Assembly (NCBI GenBank): GCA_902764015.1
Contig: CACWUH010000007.1
Coordinates: 1-43,598 of the forward strand
Source: an uncultured Methanobrevibacter sp.
GTDB lineage: Archaea > Methanobacteriota > Methanobacteria > Methanobacteriales > Methanobacteriaceae
Direction: 5' to 3'
Length of the DNA: 43,598 bases
The position numbers were made by a program, and so were the translations under genes. The notes beneath the pieces were generated by a model, which saw nothing but the letters and a program-made list of their open reading frames with translations, was not told the origin of the DNA and searched no databases. Below are positions 9,281 to 18,627 of this stretch, piece after piece. Numbering within the stretch: position 1 is the first letter of the stretch; the number at the start of each line of letters is the position of its first letter.

Positions 9281-9353
9281 GAGGCGGTACTCGGTGGTTG
9301 AATGCAAAGGGAAGAGTTTTTGTATTTTCTCTCTAGTGGGGCCCTACCTACAC
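9281..9353 (+). other. GC-richer patch in an AT-rich intergenic region
   Basis: Inside the 549-bp stretch without a clear gene (8980-9528), this part is markedly richer in G and C (GAGGCGGTACTCGGTGG near the start). It ends in a near-perfect palindrome GTGGGGCCCTAC at 9336-9347. Such islands often mark structured RNAs in AT-rich archaea. I recognise no RNA family and cannot assign a strand with confidence. The rest of 8980-9196 shows only AT-rich sequence with TATA-like motifs. Confidence 0.25.
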
Positions 9354-9406
9354 TTATATTCAGAGAATATAAAAAAATTTAAATATGTCTTAGGTTATAT
9401 ATTAAG

Positions 9407-9492
9407 ATTGAGAATGATCTCATAAATTAAATGGAATTAATGGGGTTGGAATCATTCGATTCCTGCTCTATTCTCTTTAAAAGCTTTTTTTG
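9407..9492 (+). ncRNA. Candidate structured RNA or leader upstream of the coiled-coil gene
   Basis: A TATA box TTTAAATA at 9378-9385 predicts a start near 9407. The transcript would hold a local hairpin TGAGA-ATGA-TCTCA (9409-9422) and a perfect 6-bp tetraloop hairpin GGAATC-ATTC-GATTCC (9448-9463). A long-range stem GAGAAT (9410-9415) / ATTCTC (9470-9475) competes with the first hairpin. It ends at a T7 run (9485-9491). The layout is like an independent short RNA or a switching leader. No known family is recognised. Confidence 0.35.
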
Positions 9493-9528
9493 CCAATATT
9501 TTCAAAATATCTTTAAACTATTTTTACG

Positions 9529-10092
9529 ATGAAATCCAAAACTATTAACTGTATGACACAAGAGAGTTTGGATGATTTAAGATATGAGCTGGAACTTAAG
9601 AATGCGGAAATCGATGAGCTCAGCATGGAGCTTCAGGAAAGAGTCGAGGAAATCAACAAGCTGAAGCTGTACTCCACTAAATTAAAATATGAAAAGAAGA
9701 ATCTGGAGGACAGGCTCGACACCAAAATCGACTATGACAAGGCAAGAATCAGGGAGCTCGATGACTTGGAGGAAAAGATTAAAGAAAAGGAATCCATCAT
9801 CGAGGACAAGCATGATCAGGTCAAATATCTTCGCTCACTGATTGATGACTATAAGGAGCAGTTGGGCAGGAATACCGAAAACCTTGAGCTTCAGCTTAAG
9901 AAACTCACCAAATCATATGAGAATCTGCTTGCCCAAAAGGACGAAATTATTAAAAAACAGGATGAGCAGATTGCAAATCTGACAAAGGCAAATGAGGAAA
10001 TCGTCAAATCAAACAAGACAAATATAATTAGCCTGAAGTTGCAGAATGAGAAATATCAGGAAATCATAGATAAGTTTACAAAAACTAATTAA
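9529..10092 (+). CDS. Coiled-coil protein of unknown function
   Basis: 187 residues, almost entirely predicted alpha-helical coiled coil: long runs of Glu, Lys and Leu in heptads (LELKNAEIDELSMELQERVE and onwards), no Cys-rich or catalytic motif, no signal peptide and no membrane segment. I do not recognise a family. It could be a structural or nucleoid/septum-associated protein, but that is only a guess from shape. No Shine-Dalgarno is seen before ATG 9529. TATA-like CAAAATATC ~25 nt upstream fits a leaderless transcript, and a second in-frame ATG at 9553 is an alternative start. pyrD begins 24 nt after the stop, so the two may be co-transcribed. Confidence 0.75.
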   Translation: MKSKTINCMTQESLDDLRYELELKNAEIDELSMELQERVEEINKLKLYSTKLKYEKKNLEDRLDTKIDYDKARIRELDDLEEKIKEKESIIEDKHDQVKYLRSLIDDYKEQLGRNTENLELQLKKLTKSYENLLAQKDEIIKKQDEQIANLTKANEEIVKSNKTNIISLKLQNEKYQEIIDKFTKTN

Positions 10093-10116
10093 GCGATTAA
10101 TTACAGAGTTGATACT

Positions 10117-11022
10117 ATGTTAAGAACAAATGTTTGTGGAGTGGAATTCAGAAATCCCCTGATGCTGGCGGCAGGCATCATGGGAAGCAACGCCTCTTCA
10201 ATGAACTGGATTTTAAGGTCAGGTGCCGGTGGAGTCGTGTCCAAATCGTTTTCACTTAATCCTCATCCGGGTTATCCGAACCCAACAACCGTTGCGGTTG
10301 ATGGAGGGATACTTAATGCAATAGGACTTTCAAATCCCGGCGTTGGGAACTTCAAAGAGGAATTGAAAAAGATTGAAAGACAAGACAATGTTGTAATAGC
10401 TTCAATCTACGGTGCCAATCCGGATGAATTCTCCACGCTTGTGGAGGAGGTTCAGGAGCATGTCGACATGATTGAGCTTAATATCTCATGCCCTCATGCA
10501 ATGGAAGGCTACGGCGCGTCAATCGGTCAGGACTGCAATTTGAGCCATACCATCGTGGCGGCCGCAAAGGACGCTTCCGATGTGCCGATAATTGCCAAGC
10601 TGACGCCGAATGTAACAGACATAACTGAAATCGCAAAAACCTGTGAGGATGCTGGGGCGGACTGTCTGTCCCTGATTAACACTTTAGGGCCTGGAATGAA
10701 AATCAACATCGATGTTGCAAAGCCTGTGCTGTTCCACAAGTCTGGTGGAATGAGCGGAAAGGCCATAAAGCCGATTGCCGTAAGCAATGTCTATTCGGTC
10801 TATGAGGCAGTCGACATTCCATTGATAGGGGTCGGTGGAATCTATACTTTTGAGGATGTCGTTGAATTCATCTTTGCAGGTGCAAGGGCGGTTCAGATAG
10901 GCACTGCCATAATGGATGAAGGTGTAGAGGTATTCTCCAAGATCAATCAGGGTCTTGAGGAGTTCATGAAGGATAAGGGATATTCTTCAATCGATGAAAT
11001 GGTGGGGATTGCACATGATTAA
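10117..11022 (+). CDS. pyrD: Dihydroorotate dehydrogenase, catalytic subunit (class 1B)
   Basis: Oxidises dihydroorotate to orotate in UMP synthesis using FMN; electrons pass to PyrK. The 301 residues form a TIM barrel with the expected landmarks: NPLMLAAGIMG at the N-terminus, the FMN lysine in GGVVSKSFS, the substrate loop IELNISCPH with the catalytic Cys, LTPNVTDI, and the phosphate-binding IGVGGI and GARAVQIGTA. The Cys base and the pyrK partner next door make it class 1B, not the membrane-bound class 2. Its stop overlaps the start of pyrK by 8 nt (ATGATTAA), indicating coupling. Confidence 0.95.
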   Translation: MLRTNVCGVEFRNPLMLAAGIMGSNASSMNWILRSGAGGVVSKSFSLNPHPGYPNPTTVAVDGGILNAIGLSNPGVGNFKEELKKIERQDNVVIASIYGANPDEFSTLVEEVQEHVDMIELNISCPHAMEGYGASIGQDCNLSHTIVAAAKDASDVPIIAKLTPNVTDITEIAKTCEDAGADCLSLINTLGPGMKINIDVAKPVLFHKSGGMSGKAIKPIAVSNVYSVYEAVDIPLIGVGGIYTFEDVVEFIFAGARAVQIGTAIMDEGVEVFSKINQGLEEFMKDKGYSSIDEMVGIAHD

Positions 11023-11812
11023 CGAGCCGAAAATAGTTGAAATCAAAGATATCATCATGGAAACGCCTACTATTAAAACATTTAAATTTGATTGGGATTT
11101 TGAAACACTTGGAAAGCCTAATCCCGGCGAATTTCTGATGATTTGGAACTTCAGCAACGAAAAGCCGATGTCAATATCACAGATTAACGATAACGAACTT
11201 GCAATAACGGTCAAAAACATAGGCAAATTCACTTCCCAGTTGCATGACTTGGAAGTGGGATCACAAATCGGTGTCAGGGGCAGCTATGGCCATGGATTTG
11301 ACAACACTTTCGAAGGCAAAAGAATCATAGCCATCGGAGGAGGAGTCGGCATGGCTCCGGTTAATGCCATAGCTAGTGATTTGGCCGAAAACAATGAAGT
11401 AAGCGTTATTTCGGCGGCACAAACTAAAGATGAGCTATTGTTCTTGGATTCTTTGGAAGATTTAGGTGTTAATGTCTATCCGTGCACGGATGACGGAAGC
11501 TATGGATTTGAAGGTTTTGCAACAAATTGTCTTAGCGATTTGCTTGAAGATTTGACTTACGATTATGCATTTGTCTGCGGTCCTGAGATAATGATGAAGG
11601 GAATCTTTGATATCCTTGAAGCATCCGAAATACCTGGCCAGTATTCCCTTGAAAGGTATATGAAATGCGCCCTGGGAGTGTGCGGACAGTGTTGTGTCGA
11701 CAGAGAGGGCTGGAGAATCTGTGTGGAAGGACCTGTTTTTGAAAACGACAAGATCTCAAAAATCACCGAATTTGCAAAGTACAGAAGGGACGCTTCAGGC
11801 GTTAAATACTAG
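11015..11812 (+). CDS. pyrK: Dihydroorotate dehydrogenase, electron-transfer subunit
   Basis: FAD- and [2Fe-2S]-containing partner of PyrD that passes electrons to NAD+. About 265 residues. The N-terminal FAD-binding barrel has the PMSIS segment. The nucleotide-binding domain has AIGGGVGMAP. The C-terminal cluster motif uses Cys218, Cys223, Cys226 and Cys236 (KCALGVCGQCC then WRIC). An earlier in-frame ATG exists at 10994, but ATG 11015 has GGTGGGG 7 nt upstream and gives the normal N-terminus MINEPKI, so I use 11015. It is followed 15 nt later by the permease gene. Confidence 0.95.
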   Translation: MINEPKIVEIKDIIMETPTIKTFKFDWDFETLGKPNPGEFLMIWNFSNEKPMSISQINDNELAITVKNIGKFTSQLHDLEVGSQIGVRGSYGHGFDNTFEGKRIIAIGGGVGMAPVNAIASDLAENNEVSVISAAQTKDELLFLDSLEDLGVNVYPCTDDGSYGFEGFATNCLSDLLEDLTYDYAFVCGPEIMMKGIFDILEASEIPGQYSLERYMKCALGVCGQCCVDREGWRICVEGPVFENDKISKITEFAKYRRDASGVKY

Positions 11813-11827
11813 CGAGGGCATGATAGG

Positions 11828-12850
11828 ATGGGAATAGACATTAAGCAACACTTGACTCCGCCAGTGCTTTTGGTGATATTTCTGGTTATAGTCTCATTGA
11901 TGATTGTATTTCCCGTTTTGAACATGATTATCCTGGGTGCTATTCTTGCCTACGGGGTAAGGCCGGTGGCCCGCAGAATCCAGTCAAAGCTTAAGTTCAG
12001 CTCATTGTCGATACTGCTTGCGATTATAGTCATTTTGATACCGCTGGTACTGCTGGTTGCATATATTGTCATAGAGCTCATGGCTATATTTTCCGGCGCT
12101 TCATCCTCCTCCACTTATGTGGACATCAACGCGGCGTTGTCATCAATATCTACATATCTGCCGTGGAGATTTGATGTGAATTCAATCTCAACATCAATCA
12201 ACTCATCCCTTCAGGAGATTGGAAGGTATGTCCTCAACTACCTTGCCAAGTTCGTAAGCAGCCTGATGAACGTTACTCTTGACCTGTTCATTCTGGTCTG
12301 TTCAGTATTCTACTTTGTCCGTGACGGGGATAAGTTTCTGGAATTTGTAAGGTCATTTGTTCCCGACGATTCAAAGGATTTTTTCGATAAAACAGTCGAA
12401 TCGGTCAAGGACGTATTGAGAAGCATCTTCTACGGACACTTTCTGACTTCCGTGGTGATTGGAATATTCGGAGCCATTGGTTATTCTCTTTTAGGATATC
12501 CTTTCGGAATCTTTTTGGGTGTTATAACAGGTATCCTGCAGCTCATTCCGGTATTCGGCCCGTGGCCTATCTATTGGGGATTGTTCTTTATGGATATCCT
12601 TTCCGGAAACTATCCGAGGGCAGTTATCGTTCTTCTTTTCGGATTTTTCCTAAGCACAATAGACATGTACATAAGGCCTGCGCTTTCAAGCCATTATGCA
12701 GACATCCATCCTCTGATACTGCTTGTAGGGTTTTTGTCCGGACCTCTTGTCTATGGAGTGGTAGGTTTCATTGTCGGGCCGCTGATTTTAGGAATTACCT
12801 ATGCCGTTCTTGACAACTATAGAAGGGAATATATTCTGGGGGATGAATAG
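11828..12850 (+). CDS. AI-2E family (UPF0118) membrane permease
   Basis: 340-residue integral membrane protein with about seven or eight hydrophobic segments. The order fits the family: two N-terminal helix pairs, an extracellular Ser/Thr-rich loop (~residues 90-120), then the conserved C-terminal core with LLGYPFGIFLGVITGILQLI and PVFGPWPIYWG. Members transport autoinducer-2, ions or unknown solutes; the substrate here cannot be assigned. It has GAGGG 8 nt before the ATG. Its stop codon directly abuts the ATG of polB1, so it shares a transcript with pyrD-pyrK and polB1. Confidence 0.88.
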   Translation: MGIDIKQHLTPPVLLVIFLVIVSLMIVFPVLNMIILGAILAYGVRPVARRIQSKLKFSSLSILLAIIVILIPLVLLVAYIVIELMAIFSGASSSSTYVDINAALSSISTYLPWRFDVNSISTSINSSLQEIGRYVLNYLAKFVSSLMNVTLDLFILVCSVFYFVRDGDKFLEFVRSFVPDDSKDFFDKTVESVKDVLRSIFYGHFLTSVVIGIFGAIGYSLLGYPFGIFLGVITGILQLIPVFGPWPIYWGLFFMDILSGNYPRAVIVLLFGFFLSTIDMYIRPALSSHYADIHPLILLVGFLSGPLVYGVVGFIVGPLILGITYAVLDNYRREYILGDE

Positions 12851-14635
12851 ATGAAGGAAAATGTGGTTATTTTGGATATAGACTATGTCACATATGAGGA
12901 CAAGCCGGTAATCAGGCTGTTTTCAAAAAAGGGTGATGAAAACATTATCTTAATCGATGACACCTTCGAGCCTTACCTGTATGTAATGTCCGATGATATT
13001 GAGGAGTGCATGGCGGAAATCGAGGATAACATTGATGTTGTCCGCATCGAAAGGGTAGTGAAAAAGGATTTCCAGATTGAATCAGAATTTATAAAAGTAA
13101 CATTTACGCATCCTCAGGAGCTTGCAAAGAACCGTGATGCCCTGAGGGATTTGGAAAGCGTAATCCAAATCAGGGAATTCGACATTCCATTCTACAGAAG
13201 ATACCTGATGGACCGTGATGTGATACCTATGACTGAAGTCACTGCAATAGGAGAGGAGCTTGAAACGTTCATGGATTTGGATTCGACAAAGCAGGACATA
13301 CGAATAATCAGGCTGACCGATGGCCTTGAGAGGGTTCCGGATTATCCCCAGAAGTTCAGGATACTTAGCTTTGACTTGGAAGTTCGAAACCCCCACGGAA
13401 TGCCTGATTCTGCCGAGGATGAAATCATCATGATAGGCGTTGCCAGCAATTTCGGCGTAAATCAGGTCATATCGACCAAAACCAATTCTGAAAGTAAGGA
13501 TGATTTTGTAAATCAGGTTTCATCCGAAAGGGAAATGATTGAGGAGTTTGTAAAAATCATAAAGGACAATAATGTCGACATCATCGTCGGCTACAATTCT
13601 GACAATTTCGATTTCCCTTATCTGAAGGACAGGGCAAAGATATTGGATGTCGATTTGGATATCGGAATGGATGAGTCCGACGTCAAGTTCATCAGAAGGG
13701 GTTATGCCAATGCCGCATCATTCAAGGGCCTGATTCATGTGGATTTATACCTTGTAATGAGACGGTACATGACTCTGGATAGATATACGTTGGAAAGGGT
13801 ATATTATGAACTCTTCGGTGAGGAAAAGATAGACGTTCCGGGCGACCGCATTTGGGAGTTCTGGGACAATGAAGGCGATGAGCTTGATACGCTGTTTGAC
13901 TATTCCCTTGACGATGTGGTGTCTACCTTGAAGATTGCCGAACAGACCCTGCCTCTTAATTTAGAACTTACCCGTATAATCGGCCAGCCATTGTTTGACG
14001 TGTCGCGTATGGCAACGGGCCAGCAGGCGGAATGGTTTTTGGTAAAGCAGGCATATTTCGACGGCGAGGTAGTGCCGAATAAGGCAGGAGCCAACTTTGC
14101 AGACCGTGCCGCTGCTGAAGACAATGAGGGTGGTTATGTGCGGGAGCCTGAAAAGGGCCTTCATGAGAATCTGGTCCAGTTCGACTTCAGGAGCCTATAT
14201 CCGAGCATCATCATTTCAAAAAACATCTCTCCCGATGTGATGACATTGGGCGAGGTCGAAAACGAGGACGACTACAATATTTCTCCCGAACACGGCATCA
14301 AGTTTAAGAAGTCTCCGCAGGGTTTCATTCCATCCGTCATCGACAAGATCTTGCAGGAAAGGTTCAGAATCAAGCGTCAGATGAAGGCGTCCGATGATCC
14401 TCAGGAAAGAATAGCATTGGATGTGCAGCAGCAGGCCATTAAAAGATTGGCGAATACAATGTATGGAATATACGGCTTTCCGCGCTTCAGATGGTATTCA
14501 TTCGAATGCGCAAAGGCAATAACCTCATGGGGAAGGCAATATATCAAATCCTCAATAAAAAAAGCAGAAGAATTCGGATTCTATGCAATATATGCCGACA
14601 CTGACGGCTTTTATGCGAAATACAAAAAGGAATGA
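12851..14635 (+). CDS. polB1: DNA polymerase B large fragment (split family-B polymerase, PolB1)
   Basis: Replicative or repair family-B polymerase carrying the proofreading exonuclease and most of the polymerase domain. Exo I is SFDLEVRNP (Asp175, Glu177), Exo II is [12 protein letters not shown] (Asp254) and Exo III is YSLDDVVST (Asp354). Polymerase region II is [10 protein letters not shown] (Asp445), region III is [13 protein letters not shown] and region I is YADTDG (Asp583, Asp585). At 594 residues it stops just after region I, so the thumb and C-terminal part are missing. This matches the known split PolB of Methanothermobacter (MTH1208 plus a small PolB2 encoded elsewhere), so it is not a truncated pseudogene. 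PolB2 is not in this window. It starts directly after the permease stop. Confidence 0.94.
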   Translation: MKENVVILDIDYVTYEDKPVIRLFSKKGDENIILIDDTFEPYLYVMSDDIEECMAEIEDNIDVVRIERVVKKDFQIESEFIKVTFTHPQELAKNRDALRDLESVIQIREFDIPFYRRYLMDRDVIPMTEVTAIGEELETFMDLDSTKQDIRIIRLTDGLERVPDYPQKFRILSFDLEVRNPHGMPDSAEDEIIMIGVASNFGVNQVISTKTNSESKDDFVNQVSSEREMIEEFVKIIKDNNVDIIVGYNSDNFDFPYLKDRAKILDVDLDIGMDESDVKFIRRGYANAASFKGLIHVDLYLVMRRYMTLDRYTLERVYYELFGEEKIDVPGDRIWEFWDNEGDELDTLFDYSLDDVVSTLKIAEQTLPLNLELTRIIGQPLFDVSRMATGQQAEWFLVKQAYFDGEVVPNKAGANFADRAAAEDNEGGYVREPEKGLHENLVQFDFRSLYPSIIISKNISPDVMTLGEVENEDDYNISPEHGIKFKKSPQGFIPSVIDKILQERFRIKRQMKASDDPQERIALDVQQQAIKRLANTMYGIYGFPRFRWYSFECAKAITSWGRQYIKSSIKKAEEFGFYAIYADTDGFYAKYKKE

Positions 14636-14652
14636 TTTTTTTTAAAAAAAGA

Positions 14653-14682
14653 AAAGGGTTAAGAGAAAATTGATTTCTCTTA
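14653..14682. terminator. Shared convergent terminator between polB1 and the adhesin-like gene
   Basis: AAGAGAAA / TTTCTCTT form an 8-bp stem around 14661-14681. The plus strand continues into ATTTTTTG; the minus strand continues into CCCTTTTCTTTTTTT. The hairpin overlaps the stop codon of the minus-strand gene (14680-14682), so one element can serve both converging genes. Confidence 0.65.
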
Positions 14683-17600
14683 TTTTTTGATTTTAATAGT
14701 TGATTTTGCTTTTTTGGCAACAACATATTTGTTTGCTGATGTTACAACAACTTTATGCTTTCCAACTTTAAGTTTAGCGCTACTGATTTTTGCAATACCT
14801 TTTGCATTGGTTTTTGCAGTGTAGGTCTTTGCCTTTTTACCAGTGTACACTTTGATTTTAACTTTAACTCCTTTGATTACTTTTTTGGTCTTTTTGTTTT
14901 TGACAGTGACCTTAAAGTATTTTTTGGCGCCTTTTTTGGCGGTCAGTTTCTTAGGAGCTAATTTAGCCGGAGCCTTTTTGATTACAATCTTTGAGGTAAT
15001 CTCTTTGGCGGCATAGTTTTTGCTGTCAGCACATGCGATGACAATTTTATATTTGCCAGGTTTTAGATTGTCGAGCAGTAATTTCAGCTGACCGTTCATG
15101 CCTGTATTGCCGTTGTAGTTGTAGTATCTGTTTTTGGAAATGAACAGTTTGATGTTTACTTTCGCATCATAGATAGGCTTTTTGTTTTTAGTGTTGGTCA
15201 ATTTTACAGTGAAGTACTTGCCTCCCTTGTAGTAGGCAGTTACCTTTTTGGCTGTGAATTTTCCACTGGCCTTTTTGACTTTAATTGTTTTGGTAGCCTG
15301 ATTGAACTCATATCTATTGTCTGCAGAAGTAATTATAATCTTATGTTTTCCAACAGCTAGTGAAGCACTGAATGAGATTTGGCCTTTGTCATTGGTTTGG
15401 AATAGGTAATCGCTGTATTTCTTGGATGTAGTGTACAGTCTAACGAAAACATACATTCCGCTTACGGCCTTACCATCTTTAGTGACTTTTATGGTTTCAG
15501 TAACTCCAGAGTTGTAGTATACTGTAACGTCTTTGGCATTGGTTTTAACAGGAATCTTGAGAATTGTGAAGCTTCCTTTGACACTTTTGTTGTTGATGTT
15601 TTTGGTGTCGTTGTTGCTTACGGTCAAATCATAGGTTCCGCCAACAAATCCTTTCACGTTGATTTCGCTTGTACCGTTTTCACTGGTTTGGAAATAGTAG
15701 TCTTTTTGGGTAGTGACAGGTAAGTAAAGATGCAATATAGTATTTTTGACCGGATCTCCGGTTTTTGCATTGGTAACTGTGATTTTAATCTTTTTGTCAC
15801 TGCCGTAGTATTCCTTGTACTCATCGATTTTTATGTTGATGTTTGCCTTTGAAATCACAACAGTCTGAGTGCCGTTTGTGAATTTCAGATTGCTTCCGGA
15901 TAATGTGACGGTATTGTTTCCAATAGGTAATGCTAGATTGAAATAGGTCACATAGACTTTCGCGTTGTCAAACTCGACTTCTCCAGCTGCATTGGTGTTT
16001 GCACTGAGTGAGTATTGGAATGTAATTCCTCCAGTTGAGATGGAATATGCCATGCTTATGGTTTTGTTTGCAATGGCTTCATCCGGAGCATCAATATCAA
16101 CTATTCTGTAAATGAATTTTCCGCTTTGGTATTCAGCTTGGTTGTTGATTACTTCAACATTAACGTTGTAAACCCTGTTCAGGGTAACATTAACTTCGGT
16201 ATTGTTGTATTTGATGTTCAATATTGCGGAAGTGAAGTTGCCGTTTTCGAGTTTGAAAATCAAAGACCCGTTATTGAGCTCTTTGGTTGAAATAGGGATT
16301 ACTACAGTATCATTTCCGTTTTTGTAGGTAACATTGAGTATCAAATCATCCACATTGAAGTCGACTGTTTCATTGCCGCTTATAATGTTTATTTTGACTG
16401 TTCCCTCTTTAGTTGAGTTCACGTCAATATTTGAAGTGGCATTGATTCCATAAACTGTCAATACGAGTGCTTTGGTGGATTCAATGTATGTTGCTGTTCC
16501 AAGATATTTTATTGTTAAATTGTAAACGCCAAATGACAATGCATCCTTGATGGTAACGACTGAGCCGTTCACTGAAATGGTAAGGGCCTTGCCGTTGTTT
16601 AATACTTGTATGTTTTCATTGGTAATGTTTATTGCATGGCCATTTGTTCCTTTAACGTCAATAGTGATATTTTTCTCTTCGCTTTGACCATAGATTAAGG
16701 TATCAGGAGCGGTGATTACAGTATTGACCTTAAGGGTAGTGTTTCCGGTTAAATTGTTGTCATATACGATGTGTACGTATGCTGAGTCGAAGTCATCGTT
16801 TACTCCAAATGTAATATTCTGACCATTTAAAACAATATCGTCAAGATTAATTGTTTTATTTAAAGTCTGGTTTCCTACAGTGTAGAAAAGGGTAACATTT
16901 AATTTATTTTTAACAATATCTATAGTGTCTGCACCATCATTAAGATTCACGAAAATTGTTGTTATGTTATTTTCACCTAAAATAACGATTTCGTCAGGAT
17001 TGATTCTTGCATCACCATAGACTTTCACTTCAATAGTAGTGCTGGATGAATTGTAGGTTTCATTACCTTGATAGGTAACTGTTAAGTTGTGTACTCCTTG
17101 TTCCAGGTTAACAGTAATGTTTGTGTTGTTGAATGTGAACTGGATTTCCTTGCCGTTATCAAACACTTTCAAATCATTTTTGGAAATAGTTAATGGAATG
17201 CCGTCGTAACCTTTCACTGTAACAGTAATGTTTTTGGTTTCATTATACCTGTATCTGGCAGGTTCTGCCTCAACTGTAGTGAGCAAGTTAATTTTAACTG
17301 TCTTAGCACCGGTGGAATTAACATAATCGATGCTTAAACTAGCTTGGGTTAACGGATATCCAATATTTTGGATTATTAATTCTTCAGCTGCAATCTCAAA
17401 TTTGTCAGTTCCGATAATTGCGGAAGTAACGTTTCCAGTCTGATTTGTGTAAGTCAGATTCAAGGTCAAATTATTTGGTTCAATTGTGATATTTTCAAGA
17501 CCGTTAAATATGATAATGTGGATTTCAACGGTTTCGCCATTATTGCTCACGACATATGCAGGAACAATAATCTGGTTTTTTCCATATACCTTCAGTACAG

Positions 17601-18627
17601 CAGTGGTATTGCTTTCATTGTATGTTTCATTGCCTTTGTAGACAATGGTTAAATTATGTGATCCTTCACTAATGCTTGTAATTGTAATGTTGTTATTGTT
17701 ATATGTAAATTCTACTGGAACTCCATTTTCAAAGACTTCTAAATCGCTTCCACTAACATTTATAAGATTTCCTTGACCATCTTTTATTTCGATACTGATG
17801 TTTTTAATTTCTTCGGATTCGTATTGGCCTTTGACAACTGTTGCGATGATTTCAGTACTGACTTTGATTGCAACAGTTCTTGGTTCGGTAGCATTTGTAT
17901 AATCAATAATTAAGCTTGCATTAATTAGTTTATCAACAGGGCTTGTGAATTTTATCTTTCCATCTATAATCTCAAAGTCGAAATTTGGCAGATTAGAGAC
18001 GTTTCCAGTTTCATTGACATATACCAATGTCAAATTAAAGTTTTCTTTGACCATTGTAATATTGCCTGCCTGATCGTTTATGGTAACTGGAATTTCAACA
18101 TTTTTACCATCGCAAACAACACTGGTTTCGGTTATTATGGTGTTGTTTCCGAATATTTTCACTGGAACTATTTTGGATGAGTTATTATAACTCGCATTGC
18201 CCAGGTAATTGATTGTCAAATTATGATATCCATAATCTAATTGTCCGGTTATTGTGATAACTGAACTATTATATTCGAAGGATATTACATTGTTCTTTTC
18301 ATCTATTATAGATAAATCACTTTTATTCACATCAATTTTCATTGATTTGTTGTCTTTCACGTCAACTGAGATGGTTTTATTCGTATCATCTTGCTTGTAT
18401 TCATAGCTCTCCTTCTCAGTTTCGACAGTTGTATTTGTTTTTTCTTCACTTGTATCATCGAGTACGCTTCCATCAGTATCGTCGCTGAGGACAACGTCTG
18501 TTCCATCGTCGGCTAACATGTCACTACTGTCGTCAGTGACGTTCTCACTAGCACAGACGGATCCGATGCCTATTAATAGCACTATTGCTATTGCCATCAA
18601 TAGAAAGTGAGTCTTTTTGAATTTCAT
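14680..18627 (-). CDS. Giant adhesin-like protein built of Ig-like repeats
   Basis: Secreted surface protein of about 1315 residues. An in-frame ATG at 18669 exists, but ATG 18627 has a strong GGAGG (18639-18643) and opens a clear signal peptide: MKFKKTHFLLMAIAIVLLIG, with cleavage after SVCAS. An acidic low-complexity linker (residues ~27-75) follows. Then come roughly six to seven Ig-like units of ~125-130 residues that recur with motifs such as GVHNLTVTYQGNETYN and a terminal KVYG. The last ~400 residues are Lys-rich Ig-like domains (TGKKAKTYTAKTNAKG and the end STIKIKK). No beta-helix block, peptidase domain, sortase signal or membrane anchor is seen. It is likely an extended stalk-like adhesin held by its basic end. 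It sits between polB1 and a housekeeping cluster and looks like an insertion there. Confidence 0.88.
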   Translation of the reverse strand: MKFKKTHFLLMAIAIVLLIGIGSVCASENVTDDSSDMLADDGTDVVLSDDTDGSVLDDTSEEKTNTTVETEKESYEYKQDDTNKTISVDVKDNKSMKIDVNKSDLSIIDEKNNVISFEYNSSVITITGQLDYGYHNLTINYLGNASYNNSSKIVPVKIFGNNTIITETSVVCDGKNVEIPVTINDQAGNITMVKENFNLTLVYVNETGNVSNLPNFDFEIIDGKIKFTSPVDKLINASLIIDYTNATEPRTVAIKVSTEIIATVVKGQYESEEIKNISIEIKDGQGNLINVSGSDLEVFENGVPVEFTYNNNNITITSISEGSHNLTIVYKGNETYNESNTTAVLKVYGKNQIIVPAYVVSNNGETVEIHIIIFNGLENITIEPNNLTLNLTYTNQTGNVTSAIIGTDKFEIAAEELIIQNIGYPLTQASLSIDYVNSTGAKTVKINLLTTVEAEPARYRYNETKNITVTVKGYDGIPLTISKNDLKVFDNGKEIQFTFNNTNITVNLEQGVHNLTVTYQGNETYNSSSTTIEVKVYGDARINPDEIVILGENNITTIFVNLNDGADTIDIVKNKLNVTLFYTVGNQTLNKTINLDDIVLNGQNITFGVNDDFDSAYVHIVYDNNLTGNTTLKVNTVITAPDTLIYGQSEEKNITIDVKGTNGHAINITNENIQVLNNGKALTISVNGSVVTIKDALSFGVYNLTIKYLGTATYIESTKALVLTVYGINATSNIDVNSTKEGTVKINIISGNETVDFNVDDLILNVTYKNGNDTVVIPISTKELNNGSLIFKLENGNFTSAILNIKYNNTEVNVTLNRVYNVNVEVINNQAEYQSGKFIYRIVDIDAPDEAIANKTISMAYSISTGGITFQYSLSANTNAAGEVEFDNAKVYVTYFNLALPIGNNTVTLSGSNLKFTNGTQTVVISKANINIKIDEYKEYYGSDKKIKITVTNAKTGDPVKNTILHLYLPVTTQKDYYFQTSENGTSEINVKGFVGGTYDLTVSNNDTKNINNKSVKGSFTILKIPVKTNAKDVTVYYNSGVTETIKVTKDGKAVSGMYVFVRLYTTSKKYSDYLFQTNDKGQISFSASLAVGKHKIIITSADNRYEFNQATKTIKVKKASGKFTAKKVTAYYKGGKYFTVKLTNTKNKKPIYDAKVNIKLFISKNRYYNYNGNTGMNGQLKLLLDNLKPGKYKIVIACADSKNYAAKEITSKIVIKKAPAKLAPKKLTAKKGAKKYFKVTVKNKKTKKVIKGVKVKIKVYTGKKAKTYTAKTNAKGIAKISSAKLKVGKHKVVVTSANKYVVAKKAKSTIKIKK

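Noticed and set aside
9255-9285. Box C/D sRNA near the nop5 gene
   Set aside because: ATGATGT and CTGA resemble C and D boxes, but the spacing is far too short and C'/D' boxes are missing.
9404-9492. tRNA gene
   Set aside because: A T-arm-like hairpin is present, but there is no D-arm sequence, no 7-bp acceptor stem and no anticodon arm.
10527-10787. Minus-strand ORF within pyrD
   Set aside because: Shadow of a highly conserved enzyme gene; no initiation signals.
12851-14635. Truncated polB pseudogene
   Set aside because: The break point after the DTDG motif matches the known split PolB of Methanobacteriales, and all visible motifs are intact.
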